From CBDUQI01 sp965369325 (GTDB taxonomy: Bacteria; Pseudomonadota; Gammaproteobacteria; Steroidobacterales; JBCBZW01), in the NCBI GenBank assembly GCA_965369325.1, contig CBDUQI010000037.1, forward strand, positions 1-35,657: DNA of 35,657 nucleotides. The letters run 5' to 3'. Below, piece after piece: positions 9,401-16,431 of this stretch. The translations under genes and the position numbers were made by a program. Every line of letters starts with the position of its first letter. The stretch's first letter is position 1. The notes under the pieces are model-generated. The model ran no database searches. It saw only the letters and a list, made by a program, of their open reading frames with translations, and was not told where the DNA came from.

Positions 9401-9677
9401 CGAAGCGGTGGAAGTCCGCCTGCGACCGATCGCCATGTCGACGTTAACCACGTTCTTTGGACTCGCGCCGCTGGTGCTGCTCGGCGGTGAAGGCACGGAG
9501 CTGTACCGCGGTGTAGGCGCTATCGTGATGTTCGGCATTTTGGGTTCTGCCATCGTCGCGCTGACGTTGCTACCTGCGCTCACGACCGTCGTGCTAGGGC
9601 TGGGTAAAACGGGACGAGGCACCAACGCGACGGGCCATCGCGACTATGCAGATCCGCTGGAAGGCCGTTCTGGCTAA
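6492..9677 (+). CDS. RND family efflux permease
   Basis: This 1061-residue inner-membrane pump has the full RND plan: TM1 near residues 10-28, a large periplasmic porter domain, TM2-6 (about 330-480), TM7 near 530, a second periplasmic domain, and TM8-12 (about 860-1040). The length fits AcrB/CzcA-class pumps. The TM4 motif reads GMTLDNSIVVLE with D404-N405, where AcrB-type pumps have two Asp. The TM10 motif reads GTVVNNPILIVH (V944-V945-N946-N947), where AcrB has a Lys. Part of the classical proton relay is therefore altered. It begins on the base after the adaptor stop. The substrate cannot be told from sequence. It converges on the thioesterase gene with about 20 bp between them. Confidence 0.88.
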   Translation: MFENIVKRGTLLTVVVLMVVVLGVVAATRVPVQMIPDLEVRTVTVETRWPGATPQDVEKEILIEQEEYLRSIPNLQRITATASSGRAQIEMEFPFGIDVTQTLIRVSNALTQVPSYPLNVDEPRVFATSFSSNSFMFFGIYPLPDNPRGLDMDLMRDFIVDNVRSRLSNVPGVSEIGVGGGAERQIQILLDPARLAERGLSVTQVRDAVRARNRDVSGGQVESGKRRYLLRTIGRFDSLEALGESIVARRGDSIIRLRDVAEIGLDHSEISRLSWINNSPGLMLTVRREAGSNVIAIKEAMLREVAAVNREVLEPAGMRMTLTADDVVYVKASLRNVWTNLILGALLATIVMLVFLRALAPTLVGVVGIPICTIAAFIGLLLTGRTINVISLAGVAFAIGMTLDNSIVVLESIELQRRRGLARVQAAVEGVRNVWPAVLASTATTVLVFLPVLFIVQEAGQLYSDVAVAISASILASMLVAITVVPTASAHLAFGHPRQRSDGRRWRRRVLQWIDHLIATPKRRTLTIAAALIAGAAIILTLTPPAEYLPEGEEPKVFARVSAPPGYNLATMLEIANELRAQLAPRLNAEPAQFDRNSGDVPPLRYAIIWATAEGITIISEPTDPAMINPLMKALDRLFEGYPGMRSFSARGSIISSNNGGTRSVSLDISGPNLELIYQAALNTYRRTQEVFERPRIQSNPRTLTLAQPLVEVRPDWVRAAELGLDASDVGFTVAAMTNGAFIDEFFLDDDKIDIYLYSGSGPDASLDSLDGLLIYSSAGVAVPLSTLATLHETVDTSSVRRVNGRRTVTLNIIPPREVALETGVQIVRRDVVEHLRSTGGITSDIAVNISGAADQLQATREALTSNFAIALIIVYLLLVSIFTHWGYPLLIMATLPLGIAGGLVGLWMLNALGGLLPILGMPAVSQPFDMISMLGFLILMGTVVNNPILIVHRAVENAQAGMVALAAVREAVEVRLRPIAMSTLTTFFGLAPLVLLGGEGTELYRGVGAIVMFGILGSAIVALTLLPALTTVVLGLGKTGRGTNATGHRDYADPLEGRSG

Positions 9678-9698
9678 AGACAATATCTGCCGACGCCC

Positions 9699-10196
9699 TC
9701 ACGCCGACATTATCCCGCATTGGTGCGCCGACCACGGCAGCGCGCGATGCTGCGCAATAAGCCGATCCAGCCGCATGGCAACGTCATCCGGGAACGGCGC
9801 GGTGCGGCGAGACTCCAGATTCGCACCGCTGGTGACGTACTCCAGCGAGCTGGCGAGCACATCGTGGGTACTGTTCAGAATATAAAATATCCCGTGAAAA
9901 CGTTTTTCGGTCCTGCCCAACAGACGTGAGTGCACACTCACCTCATCACCCACGTGCACTTCCCTTAGATAGTAAATGTGATGCTCGAGATCGAAGACGC
10001 CAAGACGACGATCGCGAAAATAGCGCTCGTCGATCCCTATGTCCGCGGTCCATTCCCATCCGGCCCGTTCACACAGGGTCATGTAGTACTGAATGTTCAC
10101 GTGCCCATTGGCATCCTCCCATTCGCACGGGATGGATTGCGCCCAAAGGGCGCGCAGCTGGCGGACCTGCGCCAGCGTCGGGTGTTCTGGCCTCAT
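9699..10196 (-). CDS. hotdog-fold acyl-CoA thioesterase (4HBT type)
   Basis: The 165-residue protein has the hotdog thioesterase signature EDANGHVNIQYY near residues 27-38, followed by the LGVFDLEHHIYYLREVHVGDEV strand pair. This pattern resembles the stand-alone and fused thioesterases of carnitine degradation (betainyl-CoA thioesterase type), as far as I recall. It hydrolyses an acyl-CoA in the cytosol; the acyl group is not known. It is the last minus-strand gene after tauR, xsc and pta, but a 169-bp gap separates it from pta, so membership in that operon is uncertain. A betaine-type substrate would fit the methylamine theme of the neighbourhood, but that is inference. Confidence 0.75.
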   Translation of the reverse strand: MRPEHPTLAQVRQLRALWAQSIPCEWEDANGHVNIQYYMTLCERAGWEWTADIGIDERYFRDRRLGVFDLEHHIYYLREVHVGDEVSVHSRLLGRTEKRFHGIFYILNSTHDVLASSLEYVTSGANLESRRTAPFPDDVAMRLDRLIAQHRALPWSAHQCGIMSA

Positions 10197-10365
10197 TCGG
10201 GCAGGTAGAAAATGCAGAGTATGTTTTGATCCGCATCGCGGTTACTAGTGCCGAGCAGTGAGTCGCCGATCATTGCGCAATTCCTTGCGTGGGTATTTGA
10301 CAGGTCCGCAAGTTTACGTGACTTAGGGCCGGTGGCGAAAGCGCCCGAGCACCCAAGCGGTGACA

Positions 10366-11304
10366 TCAAGCAGTGGGCTGTGTAAGCCGGGTCAGTGCAA
10401 GAATCGATGCCAGCGCAGCCGAGGCCAGCCGGGCGGGCGGTGGATCGGCTCGGGAGGTCAACATGATTGGCACACGTGCCCCCAGTATCACCCCCGCGGC
10501 GGCCGCGCTGTTGAGGTACACCATCGCCTTGAACAGTGCGTTGCCCGTTTCGATGTTGGGGACCAGCAGCACGTCGGCCTGCCCGGCGACCGGGTTAGTG
10601 ACGCCCTTGATTTTCGCCGCTCGCGGTGAAATTGCCAGATCCAATGCTAACGGGCCGTCGATACTGAAGCCTTCGAACGGCGTTGCCTGCGCCATTCGCG
10701 CAATCGTTGCCGCATCCACCGATGAGGGCATTGAAGCTATCTCTGTTTCGGTCGCTGAGAGGAGAGCGATTTTCGGATGAGTATTACCGAGTGCGTGCAT
10801 CAGTCCCGCTGCGTTGCGCGCGATCTGAATCTTCTGCTCCACCGAGGGCAGCACGTTCAGCACCGCATCGGTAATGCACAACGACCGCTCGCTACCCGGT
10901 ACGCTCATGTGGAACACATGACTCAGGAGGCGACCGGTACGCAGTCCGATATGCCGTGCGAGCACGGCGCGCAGCAACACATCGGTGTGCATATCACCTT
11001 TCATGATGGCGCGCACTTCGCCGTGTCGGGCCAGCGACACCGCCATCTCGGCAGCATGCTGTTCAGTACTGGCAGGCTCGATACGAATCCCACTCAGGGA
11101 CCATCCGATCTGCGCGGCTGCCGCCACAATGGCGCCAGGGTCCCCTACCAGGACAGGCCGCAGAAGTCCCTGCTCGTGCGCCATCCGAGCACCGGTAAGT
11201 ACCAATGAAGAGTTCGCATTGGCCACCGCGGTGGGCACCGGCGCTATCTGCTTCGCCTTCGCTAACAGCCAAGGAGGGCATTGCACCGGCACGGTACTCA
11301 GCAT
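10366..11304 (-). CDS. pta: phosphate acetyltransferase (Pta/Ptb family)
   Basis: The 312-residue protein carries family blocks seen in phosphate acetyl/butyryltransferases: AVANANSSLVLTGARMAHEQ, then LLRPVLVGD, MKGDMHTD (the family's MKG block), SVPGSERSLCITDAVLN, and a C-terminal QADVLLVPNIETGN segment. It transfers the acetyl group from acetyl phosphate to CoA in the cytosol. It follows xsc by 41 bp on the same strand. Xsc makes acetyl phosphate, so Pta completes the route to acetyl-CoA. The length is that of the short single-domain form, not the long form with a DRTGG domain. The short xsc-pta gap contains an AATGTG-AC-CACATT inverted repeat (11326-11339) that may form a small hairpin. 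The ribosome site at the ATG is weak. Confidence 0.88.
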   Translation of the reverse strand: MLSTVPVQCPPWLLAKAKQIAPVPTAVANANSSLVLTGARMAHEQGLLRPVLVGDPGAIVAAAAQIGWSLSGIRIEPASTEQHAAEMAVSLARHGEVRAIMKGDMHTDVLLRAVLARHIGLRTGRLLSHVFHMSVPGSERSLCITDAVLNVLPSVEQKIQIARNAAGLMHALGNTHPKIALLSATETEIASMPSSVDAATIARMAQATPFEGFSIDGPLALDLAISPRAAKIKGVTNPVAGQADVLLVPNIETGNALFKAMVYLNSAAAAGVILGARVPIMLTSRADPPPARLASAALASILALTRLTQPTA

Positions 11305-11345
11305 CTGCGGTCCGCACCCAGCGACAATGTGACCACATTTACCAA

Positions 11346-13100
11346 CTAAGTGTAGTCTTTGTATTTGTCCAGGTAACGTACCGGTTTGGACAACGCATCA
11401 CGTCGGAACGGATCGCCCAGCTCCTGGGTGCACATAATTTCGACGATGGTGGTTTTGCCGTCTTTCATTTGTGCATTGCTCGCATCACGCAGCGCCGGAC
11501 CGACATCGTCTAGATGGCTGATCGTCACCCCTTCGGCGCCCATCGCGCGACCAATGCCGGCGAAACTCTGGTTCTCCAGCTCGCCAGCCACAAAGCGACG
11601 GTCGTAGAAGTCCACCTGATTTTTCTTCTCGGCGCCCCATTGTCCATTGTTAAACACCACTGCGGTCACCGGGATGTTCTCTCTAACGCAGGTCATTGTC
11701 TCGCCCATACTCATGCCCCACGCGCCGTCGCCCGCGTAGCTGATCGCCGTTCGCGAGGGGGCGGCAGCTTTCGCACCGATAATGGTAGGGAACGCATATC
11801 CGCAGTTGCCAAAACTCATGGCGGCGAAGAAACTGCGCGGCTGCTCAAAGCGCAGATAACTATTGGCAACGGAATTAATGTTGCCAATGTCGGTCGAGAC
11901 CATTGCGTTTTCGGGGATCGCTTTTTCAAGCTCGCGCAGCACCTGGCGAGGATGCAGGTACTTGCCGCCCGCGCGCTCAATCGCCTCCAGACTGTACGGA
12001 TCGCGCTCGTGTTTCCAGTCATCCAGCTCCGATTCCCAGGCGGCTTTTTGTGCGCTGATCTCCTGCGCACGCTCCGCCTTGGTGGCATCACAAGGCAGTT
12101 CACTCTGCCCAATTTTCTGCAGCAGGGCCTGCGCGCAGGCTTTGGCATCACCGCAGATTCCCACGGAGATTTGTTTCACCAACCCCAGCATCTTATGGTC
12201 GGCGTCCACCTGGATGATCTTGGCCTGCTTCGGCCAGTAGTCCATATCGTGTTGTGGCAGTGTACCGAACGGCCCAAGACGTGTTCCTAGCGCAAGCACC
12301 ACGTCCGCCTTGCTGATCAGCTTCATCGCTGCCTTGGAACCCTGATAGCCGAGCGGACCACACCAAAGCGGGTGGCTGGCTGGGAACGAATCATTGTGCA
12401 GATAGCTGTTCACGACCGGCGCGCCGAGGCGCTCAGCGAGCGCCTGACATGCCGCCAGCCCGCCCGCGTTGACCACGCCACCGCCCGATACAATCACGGG
12501 GAATCTGGCTTGCTTCAGTAATTGAACGGCCTCGTTCAGGGTGCTTTCGCCGCCCGGGCCACGATCCACGAAAGAGGGTTGCGGAATCTCTACGTCAATG
12601 TCGCCGTAGAACAGATCACGCGGGATGTTCAACTGCGTTGGCCCCATCTCGGAAAGCGCGCGATCGAAACACCGTGCGGTGTACTCGGCCATGCGATTGG
12701 GATTGTTCAGGTGTGCCTGGTACTTGGTAAATTCCTGAAACATCAGCAATTGACTGGCCTCCTGGAAGCCGCCATGCCCAATGCCCATAGTGCCGATTTC
12801 CGGGGTGACATTAACCACCGGGGAATGCGCCCAGTACGCCGCCGCGATACCGGTGACTGTGTTGGTCACACCCGGACCATTTTGACTGATGCAAACGCCC
12901 TGCTTGCCACTGACGCGTGAGTACCCATCGGCCATATGCGCGGCGCCCTGCTCGTGCACCACCGGGATAAACCGAATGCCTGCCGGTTCAAAAATGTCCA
13001 TCGCATCCATAAAGGCCGAGCCCATGATGCCAAAGATATCGGTTACACCATGCGCCGCCATTGTCTCGACAAACGCTTCACTGGGAGTCATACGGGCCAT
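11346..13100 (-). CDS. xsc: sulfoacetaldehyde acetyltransferase (Xsc)
   Basis: This is a ThDP-dependent enzyme that converts sulfoacetaldehyde and phosphate to acetyl phosphate and sulfite in the cytosol. The 584-residue length and the opening MARMTPSEAFVETMAAHGV fit Xsc. Visible features are the ThDP-activating Glu (E50 in VVHEQGAAHMADGYSR), the segment FGIMGSAFMDAMDIFEPAGI, and the cofactor-binding GDG (YAGDGAWGMSMGET) followed by FNNGQWGAEKKNQVDFYDRRF, which I associate with Xsc rather than acetolactate synthase. AAGGA lies 8-9 nt before the ATG at 13100. It is followed by pta and preceded by the MocR regulator on the same strand; tpa is transcribed divergently. This is the standard taurine-dissimilation set. 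A promoter of its own is likely in the 163-bp gap upstream. Confidence 0.93.
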   Translation of the reverse strand: MARMTPSEAFVETMAAHGVTDIFGIMGSAFMDAMDIFEPAGIRFIPVVHEQGAAHMADGYSRVSGKQGVCISQNGPGVTNTVTGIAAAYWAHSPVVNVTPEIGTMGIGHGGFQEASQLLMFQEFTKYQAHLNNPNRMAEYTARCFDRALSEMGPTQLNIPRDLFYGDIDVEIPQPSFVDRGPGGESTLNEAVQLLKQARFPVIVSGGGVVNAGGLAACQALAERLGAPVVNSYLHNDSFPASHPLWCGPLGYQGSKAAMKLISKADVVLALGTRLGPFGTLPQHDMDYWPKQAKIIQVDADHKMLGLVKQISVGICGDAKACAQALLQKIGQSELPCDATKAERAQEISAQKAAWESELDDWKHERDPYSLEAIERAGGKYLHPRQVLRELEKAIPENAMVSTDIGNINSVANSYLRFEQPRSFFAAMSFGNCGYAFPTIIGAKAAAPSRTAISYAGDGAWGMSMGETMTCVRENIPVTAVVFNNGQWGAEKKNQVDFYDRRFVAGELENQSFAGIGRAMGAEGVTISHLDDVGPALRDASNAQMKDGKTTIVEIMCTQELGDPFRRDALSKPVRYLDKYKDYT

Positions 13101-13130
13101 GCAGGGAGTTCCTTGTTCAGGGCGGCAGGT

Positions 13131-13189
13131 GAGTAGAATCTATCAGCACGCAATTGTGCACCGCCGCTCACAGATACGCTAGCGGCAAA
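13131..13189 (-). promoter_or_regulatory. candidate xsc promoter with two operator-like half-sites
   Basis: Read on the minus strand, TTTGCCGCT (13189-13181) and ATTGCGTGCT (13154-13145) resemble the TTTGGTGCT / TTTGGTACT pair before tpa. In both promoters the final CT dinucleotides are exactly 36 bp apart. Both also share CTGA, a TAGATT or TATATT -10-like box, and then TTCTACTC (13138-13131 here). The first half-site also forms a GCCGCT-N12-AGCGGC inverted repeat. Regulation by the neighbouring MocR protein is the natural inference; the match is imperfect. Confidence 0.4.
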
Positions 13190-13263
13190 TATATAGGCGC
13201 GCCATCGATCAGGCTAGGGCCAGATGAAATACGTTATTGGCACCAGCTTCGCGCGGAACCCAC

Positions 13264-14733
13264 TCATACCAGCAGTTCGCCAGCGATTTCAGAAAGCCGC
13301 TTGATTCCCGGCTCAATCCGCGCCTCCTCGATGGATGAGTATCCGAGGCGAAAGCAGTTGAGCGGCGGATTGGGCGACTGGAAATGAATGTCCCCAGGTT
13401 CGATCAATATTCCCTGCGCAGCAGCCCGGACGCTAAGCTCGCGAGCATCCAGGGCCGGATCGCCCTTCATCCAGACCGACGACCCGCCGTGTTCCGGCAT
13501 ACGGGAGGACTCCGGGAAATATCGCTCAAGCGCCTGTCTCATAGTCCGATAGCGCTGCTGGTATACACCGTTCAACGTACGCTTTAGTGAATCGTAGTAA
13601 CCGCGTGCGATAAAGATGGCAACGGCGCGTTGGTTGTTCGCCGCCGGGTGACGCAGAATAAGCCGCTGCAACGCACGCAACTCGCTGATGACCACCTCAG
13701 AGGCTACGACATATCCAATACGTAGCCCTGGGGCCAACGTTTTGGACATACTCCCGACGTAAATCACCCGGTCGTTCTTATCGAGGCTTTTCAACGCCGG
13801 CGTGGGCTGGGCCAGAAACTCAATTTCGCTCTCATAATCATCTTCGATAATGACAATATCCTTGGCTCCGGCCATATCCAGCAACTGATAACGCCGGTTG
13901 ATTGGCATCGTCGCGGTCGTCGGCGCCTGGTGGCTTGGCGTCACGTAAATGTAGTCGCACTTCGCAATATCTTTTGAGATCACCATGCCCTGCTCGTCCA
14001 CGGGCAGCGCGAGCACTTTGGTTTCGCTCAGTTTGGCGATATTGCGGATGTCGACATAGCCGGGATCTTCCAAACCGAGCGTGCTGCGGGCATCGAGGAA
14101 CAGGCGCGCAATCATATACAGTGCCTGCTGAGCGCCGACGGTAATCATTATCTGGTTTGACTCCACCCACACACCGCGCCGTGGCAGCAGCTGCTGGCGA
14201 ATTTGCGAGATCAACAACTCGTCGTCTCGTTCAACCCGATCGGCAGCCCAGTCTCTTACCGCCCCTACGTTGGCAGCGTCCCGGCAGCATTCGCGCCAGT
14301 GATGCACGGGGAACAGGTTGTAGTCCACCTGGCCGTAGATAAACGGATAGGGGTAACTTTGCCAGTTCTCTGGCTTTTTGATGTTTCGCTGCTCCGACGG
14401 CAAACGCCGTTTACGCGCCGACCAATCGGGTTGGGTGCCACTGCGGGCGGCTGCAGCATCCCGAGCCCGAATCGGCCGGGATTCGATCGCCTCAGGATTG
14501 ACATAAAACCCACTGCGCTCTCGTGAGAGCAGATAGCCATCATCCTTCAAACGATAGTACGCCAGGGTCACCGTGTTGCGCGCCACTCCCAGCTGGCTGG
14601 CCAGGGTCCGGCTGGGCGGTAACGGCTTGTCCAGCGGAATATTACCGCTGCCAATCGCCGCGACGATTTGCTCGACGATCTGCTTCTGCAGGCTCTGATC
14701 GCTGCCGGGGTCAAGATGAAATAGCTGTCTAAT
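13264..14733 (-). CDS. tauR: MocR/GntR-family aminotransferase-like regulator, TauR-like
   Basis: This is a fusion of an N-terminal GntR winged helix and a C-terminal fold-type I aminotransferase domain, as in TauR, GabR and PdxR. The frame is open upstream to a TGA at 14749-14751 and encodes RQLFHLDPGSDQSLQKQI and the helix-turn-helix (SRTLASQLGVARNTVTLAYY), as expected for a MocR N-terminus. There is no ATG, GTG or TTG ahead of that domain; the first GTG (14586) would cut the helix-turn-helix in half. The best start is ATT at 14731-14733, 7 nt after GGAG, giving 489 residues. The PLP lysine is K331 (SMSKTLAPGLR) and the EDDYESE motif is near 297-303. Context with tpa, xsc and pta points to taurine-responsive control. 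The effector is inferred. Confidence 0.85.
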   Translation of the reverse strand: MRQLFHLDPGSDQSLQKQIVEQIVAAIGSGNIPLDKPLPPSRTLASQLGVARNTVTLAYYRLKDDGYLLSRERSGFYVNPEAIESRPIRARDAAAARSGTQPDWSARKRRLPSEQRNIKKPENWQSYPYPFIYGQVDYNLFPVHHWRECCRDAANVGAVRDWAADRVERDDELLISQIRQQLLPRRGVWVESNQIMITVGAQQALYMIARLFLDARSTLGLEDPGYVDIRNIAKLSETKVLALPVDEQGMVISKDIAKCDYIYVTPSHQAPTTATMPINRRYQLLDMAGAKDIVIIEDDYESEIEFLAQPTPALKSLDKNDRVIYVGSMSKTLAPGLRIGYVVASEVVISELRALQRLILRHPAANNQRAVAIFIARGYYDSLKRTLNGVYQQRYRTMRQALERYFPESSRMPEHGGSSVWMKGDPALDARELSVRAAAQGILIEPGDIHFQSPNPPLNCFRLGYSSIEEARIEPGIKRLSEIAGELLV

Positions 14734-14758
14734 GTCGGCTCTCCCGCTTCATGTTCAT
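14729..14758 (-). other. 9-codon leader frame overlapping the tauR start
   Basis: ATG at 14758 opens MNMKRESRH and stops at TAG (14729-14731), overlapping the proposed ATT start. Skipping one base at the CAT-TAG junction would place ribosomes in the tauR frame, so this could be the true N-terminus read by a +1 frameshift. It could equally mark a one-base sequencing error, or be chance. No good ribosome site precedes it. Confidence 0.25.
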
Positions 14759-14804
14759 CCCGATATTCACTGTTGGCTGAAGGGAACCCAGCGCCAGAGC
14801 GATC

Positions 14805-14810
14805 ATTATA
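14805..14810 (-). promoter_or_regulatory. -10 box for tauR-like gene
   Basis: The minus strand reads a perfect TATAAT here, about 70 nt before the proposed ATT start of the regulator. No good -35 box lies at 17 bp; TTGCGC at 14832-14837 is spaced too far (21 bp). A weak, autoregulated promoter would be normal for a MocR gene. Confidence 0.45.
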
Positions 14811-14896
14811 CGAGACTGCCGTGGGCCGCCTGCGCAAGGGGGCCCAAATACGACATACAAGGTCGCCCGCGGCACCCCGCTGGGGCTGGCCAACAA

Positions 14897-14951
14897 AGCA
14901 CCCCGGTTTGGTGCTATCAGCCGCTGACCGGGCCGGTTAGGGTTTGGTACT
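14897..14951 (+). promoter_or_regulatory. candidate TauR-type operator before tpa
   Basis: GGTTTGGTGCT (14905-14915) and GGTTTGGTACT (14941-14951) are direct repeats, 10 of 11 bases identical, 36 bp apart. Paired direct repeats at a few helical turns are how MocR regulators such as GabR bind. The first copy is also half of an AGCACC-N7-GGTGCT inverted repeat (14897-14915). The second copy lies just upstream of a TATATT -10-like box (14956-14961). Together these fit control of the divergent tauR/tpa region. Confidence 0.5.
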
Positions 14952-14955
14952 GACT

Positions 14956-14961
14956 TATATT
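14956..14961 (+). promoter_or_regulatory. candidate -10 box for tpa
   Basis: TATATT lies 19 bp before the ATG of tpa. It would start a very short leader containing the AGGA ribosome site (14971-14974). No matching -35 box is present, as expected for a promoter needing an activator. The same TTCTACTC follows it as at the xsc promoter. Confidence 0.4.
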
Positions 14962-14980
14962 TCTACTCGCAGGACTCGCC

Positions 14981-16357
14981 ATGGCCCACGAAGCACCCAT
15001 AAGCCGAAACGACGTTATCGCCGGTATCGATAAGAAAAACGTCTGGCATCATCTGCTCCAGCATCACGCGCTTGATGCCAGTGATCCCATGGTGGTGGAG
15101 CGCGGCGAAGGCATGCGGGTGTGGGATTCCAAAGGCAATGAGTACCTTGATGCGGTCTCCGGTGGACTGTGGACCGTCAACGTCGGTTACGGGCGCCAGA
15201 GCATTGCCAAGGCGGTGCACGACCAGCTGGTCAAGATGTGTTTTTTTGCCAATACCGCCGGCAATGTACCCGGCGCACTGTTCGCCGAGAAGTTGCTCTC
15301 GAAGATGCCCGGCATGGGCCGAGTTTACTTTTCCAACTCAGGCTCCGAGGCGAATGAGAAGGCCTACAAGATCGTGCGCCAGATCGCGCACCTGAAGTAT
15401 GGCGGCAAGAAGCACAAGATTATCTTTCGCGAGCGCGACTATCACGGCACGACGATTTCAGCGCTGAGCTCCAGCGGCCAGTTCGAGCGTAAGCACCAGT
15501 ACGGTCCGTTCACGCCGGGGTTCGTCGAGATGCCCCACTGCCTCGAGTACCGTAACCAATACGGCACGGAGGAGCCCTACGGCCCACGCGCGGCGCAAGA
15601 GTTGGAGAACACTATTTTGCGCGAAGGCGCCGACACTGTCGGTGCGGTGGTGCTGGAGCCGATTACCGCCGGTGGCGGCGTGATCACCCCGCCGGAGGGG
15701 TACTGGGAAACCATTCAGGCCATCTGCAAGAAGTACGACGTGCTGCTGCACATTGATGAGGTGGTCTGCGGCCTGGGCCGCACTGGAAAATGGTTTGGCT
15801 ATCAGCACTACGGCATCCAGCCCGACATCGTCACGATGGCCAAAGGCGTTGCCTCCGGCTATGCAGCCATCTCTTGCACCGTGACCACCGAGGAGGTGTT
15901 TGCGCTGTTTAAGGAAGACCCAACTGATCGCATGGGGTACTTTCGTGATGTCTCTACCTTTGGCGGGTGCGCAGGCGGCCCGGCGGCGGCGCTGGAGAAT
16001 CTGCGCATTATCGAACGGGAAGGTTTGCTGGAGAACGCCACTGCCATGGGGCATGTGTTGAAGTCCGGTCTTCTCGCGCTGAAAGACAAGCACCCCATCA
16101 TTGGCGATGTACGTGGCAAAGGCCTGTTCTGCGGCATCGAACTGGTCCAGGACCGAGCCACCAAGGAGCCGGTTGACGAGGCTGTGCTCATTCGTATTGC
16201 TGCTCACTGTCTGTCGCAGGGGGTGATCATCGGGCGCACCAACCGCAGCTTTCGAGACTACAACAACACCATTGCCCTAAGCCCGGCGCTAATCGCCACC
16301 CAGCAAGACATCGATGATATCGTCCGCGCCATTGACAATGCACTGAGCCAGTTGTGA
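14981..16357 (+). CDS. tpa: taurine:pyruvate aminotransferase (Tpa)
   Basis: A class III, PLP-dependent aminotransferase of 458 residues, the usual Tpa length. It moves the amino group of taurine to pyruvate, giving sulfoacetaldehyde and L-alanine in the cytosol. Visible features: VSGGLWTVNVGYGR near 59-72, SNSGSEANEKAYK (118-130) for phosphate binding, HIDEVVCGLGRTGKWF (257-272) with the cofactor-contacting Asp259, and the PLP lysine K288 in TMAKGVASGY. AGGA is 6 nt before the ATG. It is transcribed away from the tauR-like gene and its product is the substrate of Xsc encoded on the other strand. Class III members can accept other omega-amino acids (beta-alanine, hypotaurine), but xsc, pta and tauR together make taurine the best reading. 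Two N-demethylase-like genes follow on the same strand. Confidence 0.9.
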   Translation: MAHEAPISRNDVIAGIDKKNVWHHLLQHHALDASDPMVVERGEGMRVWDSKGNEYLDAVSGGLWTVNVGYGRQSIAKAVHDQLVKMCFFANTAGNVPGALFAEKLLSKMPGMGRVYFSNSGSEANEKAYKIVRQIAHLKYGGKKHKIIFRERDYHGTTISALSSSGQFERKHQYGPFTPGFVEMPHCLEYRNQYGTEEPYGPRAAQELENTILREGADTVGAVVLEPITAGGGVITPPEGYWETIQAICKKYDVLLHIDEVVCGLGRTGKWFGYQHYGIQPDIVTMAKGVASGYAAISCTVTTEEVFALFKEDPTDRMGYFRDVSTFGGCAGGPAAALENLRIIEREGLLENATAMGHVLKSGLLALKDKHPIIGDVRGKGLFCGIELVQDRATKEPVDEAVLIRIAAHCLSQGVIIGRTNRSFRDYNNTIALSPALIATQQDIDDIVRAIDNALSQL

Positions 16358-16431
16358 GATGTCTCGCATCGTTTTAGTGCACCACACCTTATCCTTGTCA
16401 ACATTGCACACGCCAGTTGAGCAGCACCACA

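Noticed and set aside
10197..10365. Terminator or small gene between pta and the thioesterase gene
   Set aside because: Only short, weak inverted repeats (for example CGCAA-TTCC-TTGCG) without T-tracts are present, and the overlapping open frames lack ribosome sites.
11346..13100. Reading the ThDP enzyme as acetolactate synthase
   Set aside because: The segments around FGIMGSAFMDAMDIFEPAG and the GQWGAEKKNQVDFYDRRF region, plus linkage to pta, tpa and a TauR-like regulator, fit Xsc; no small regulatory subunit gene (IlvH) is nearby.
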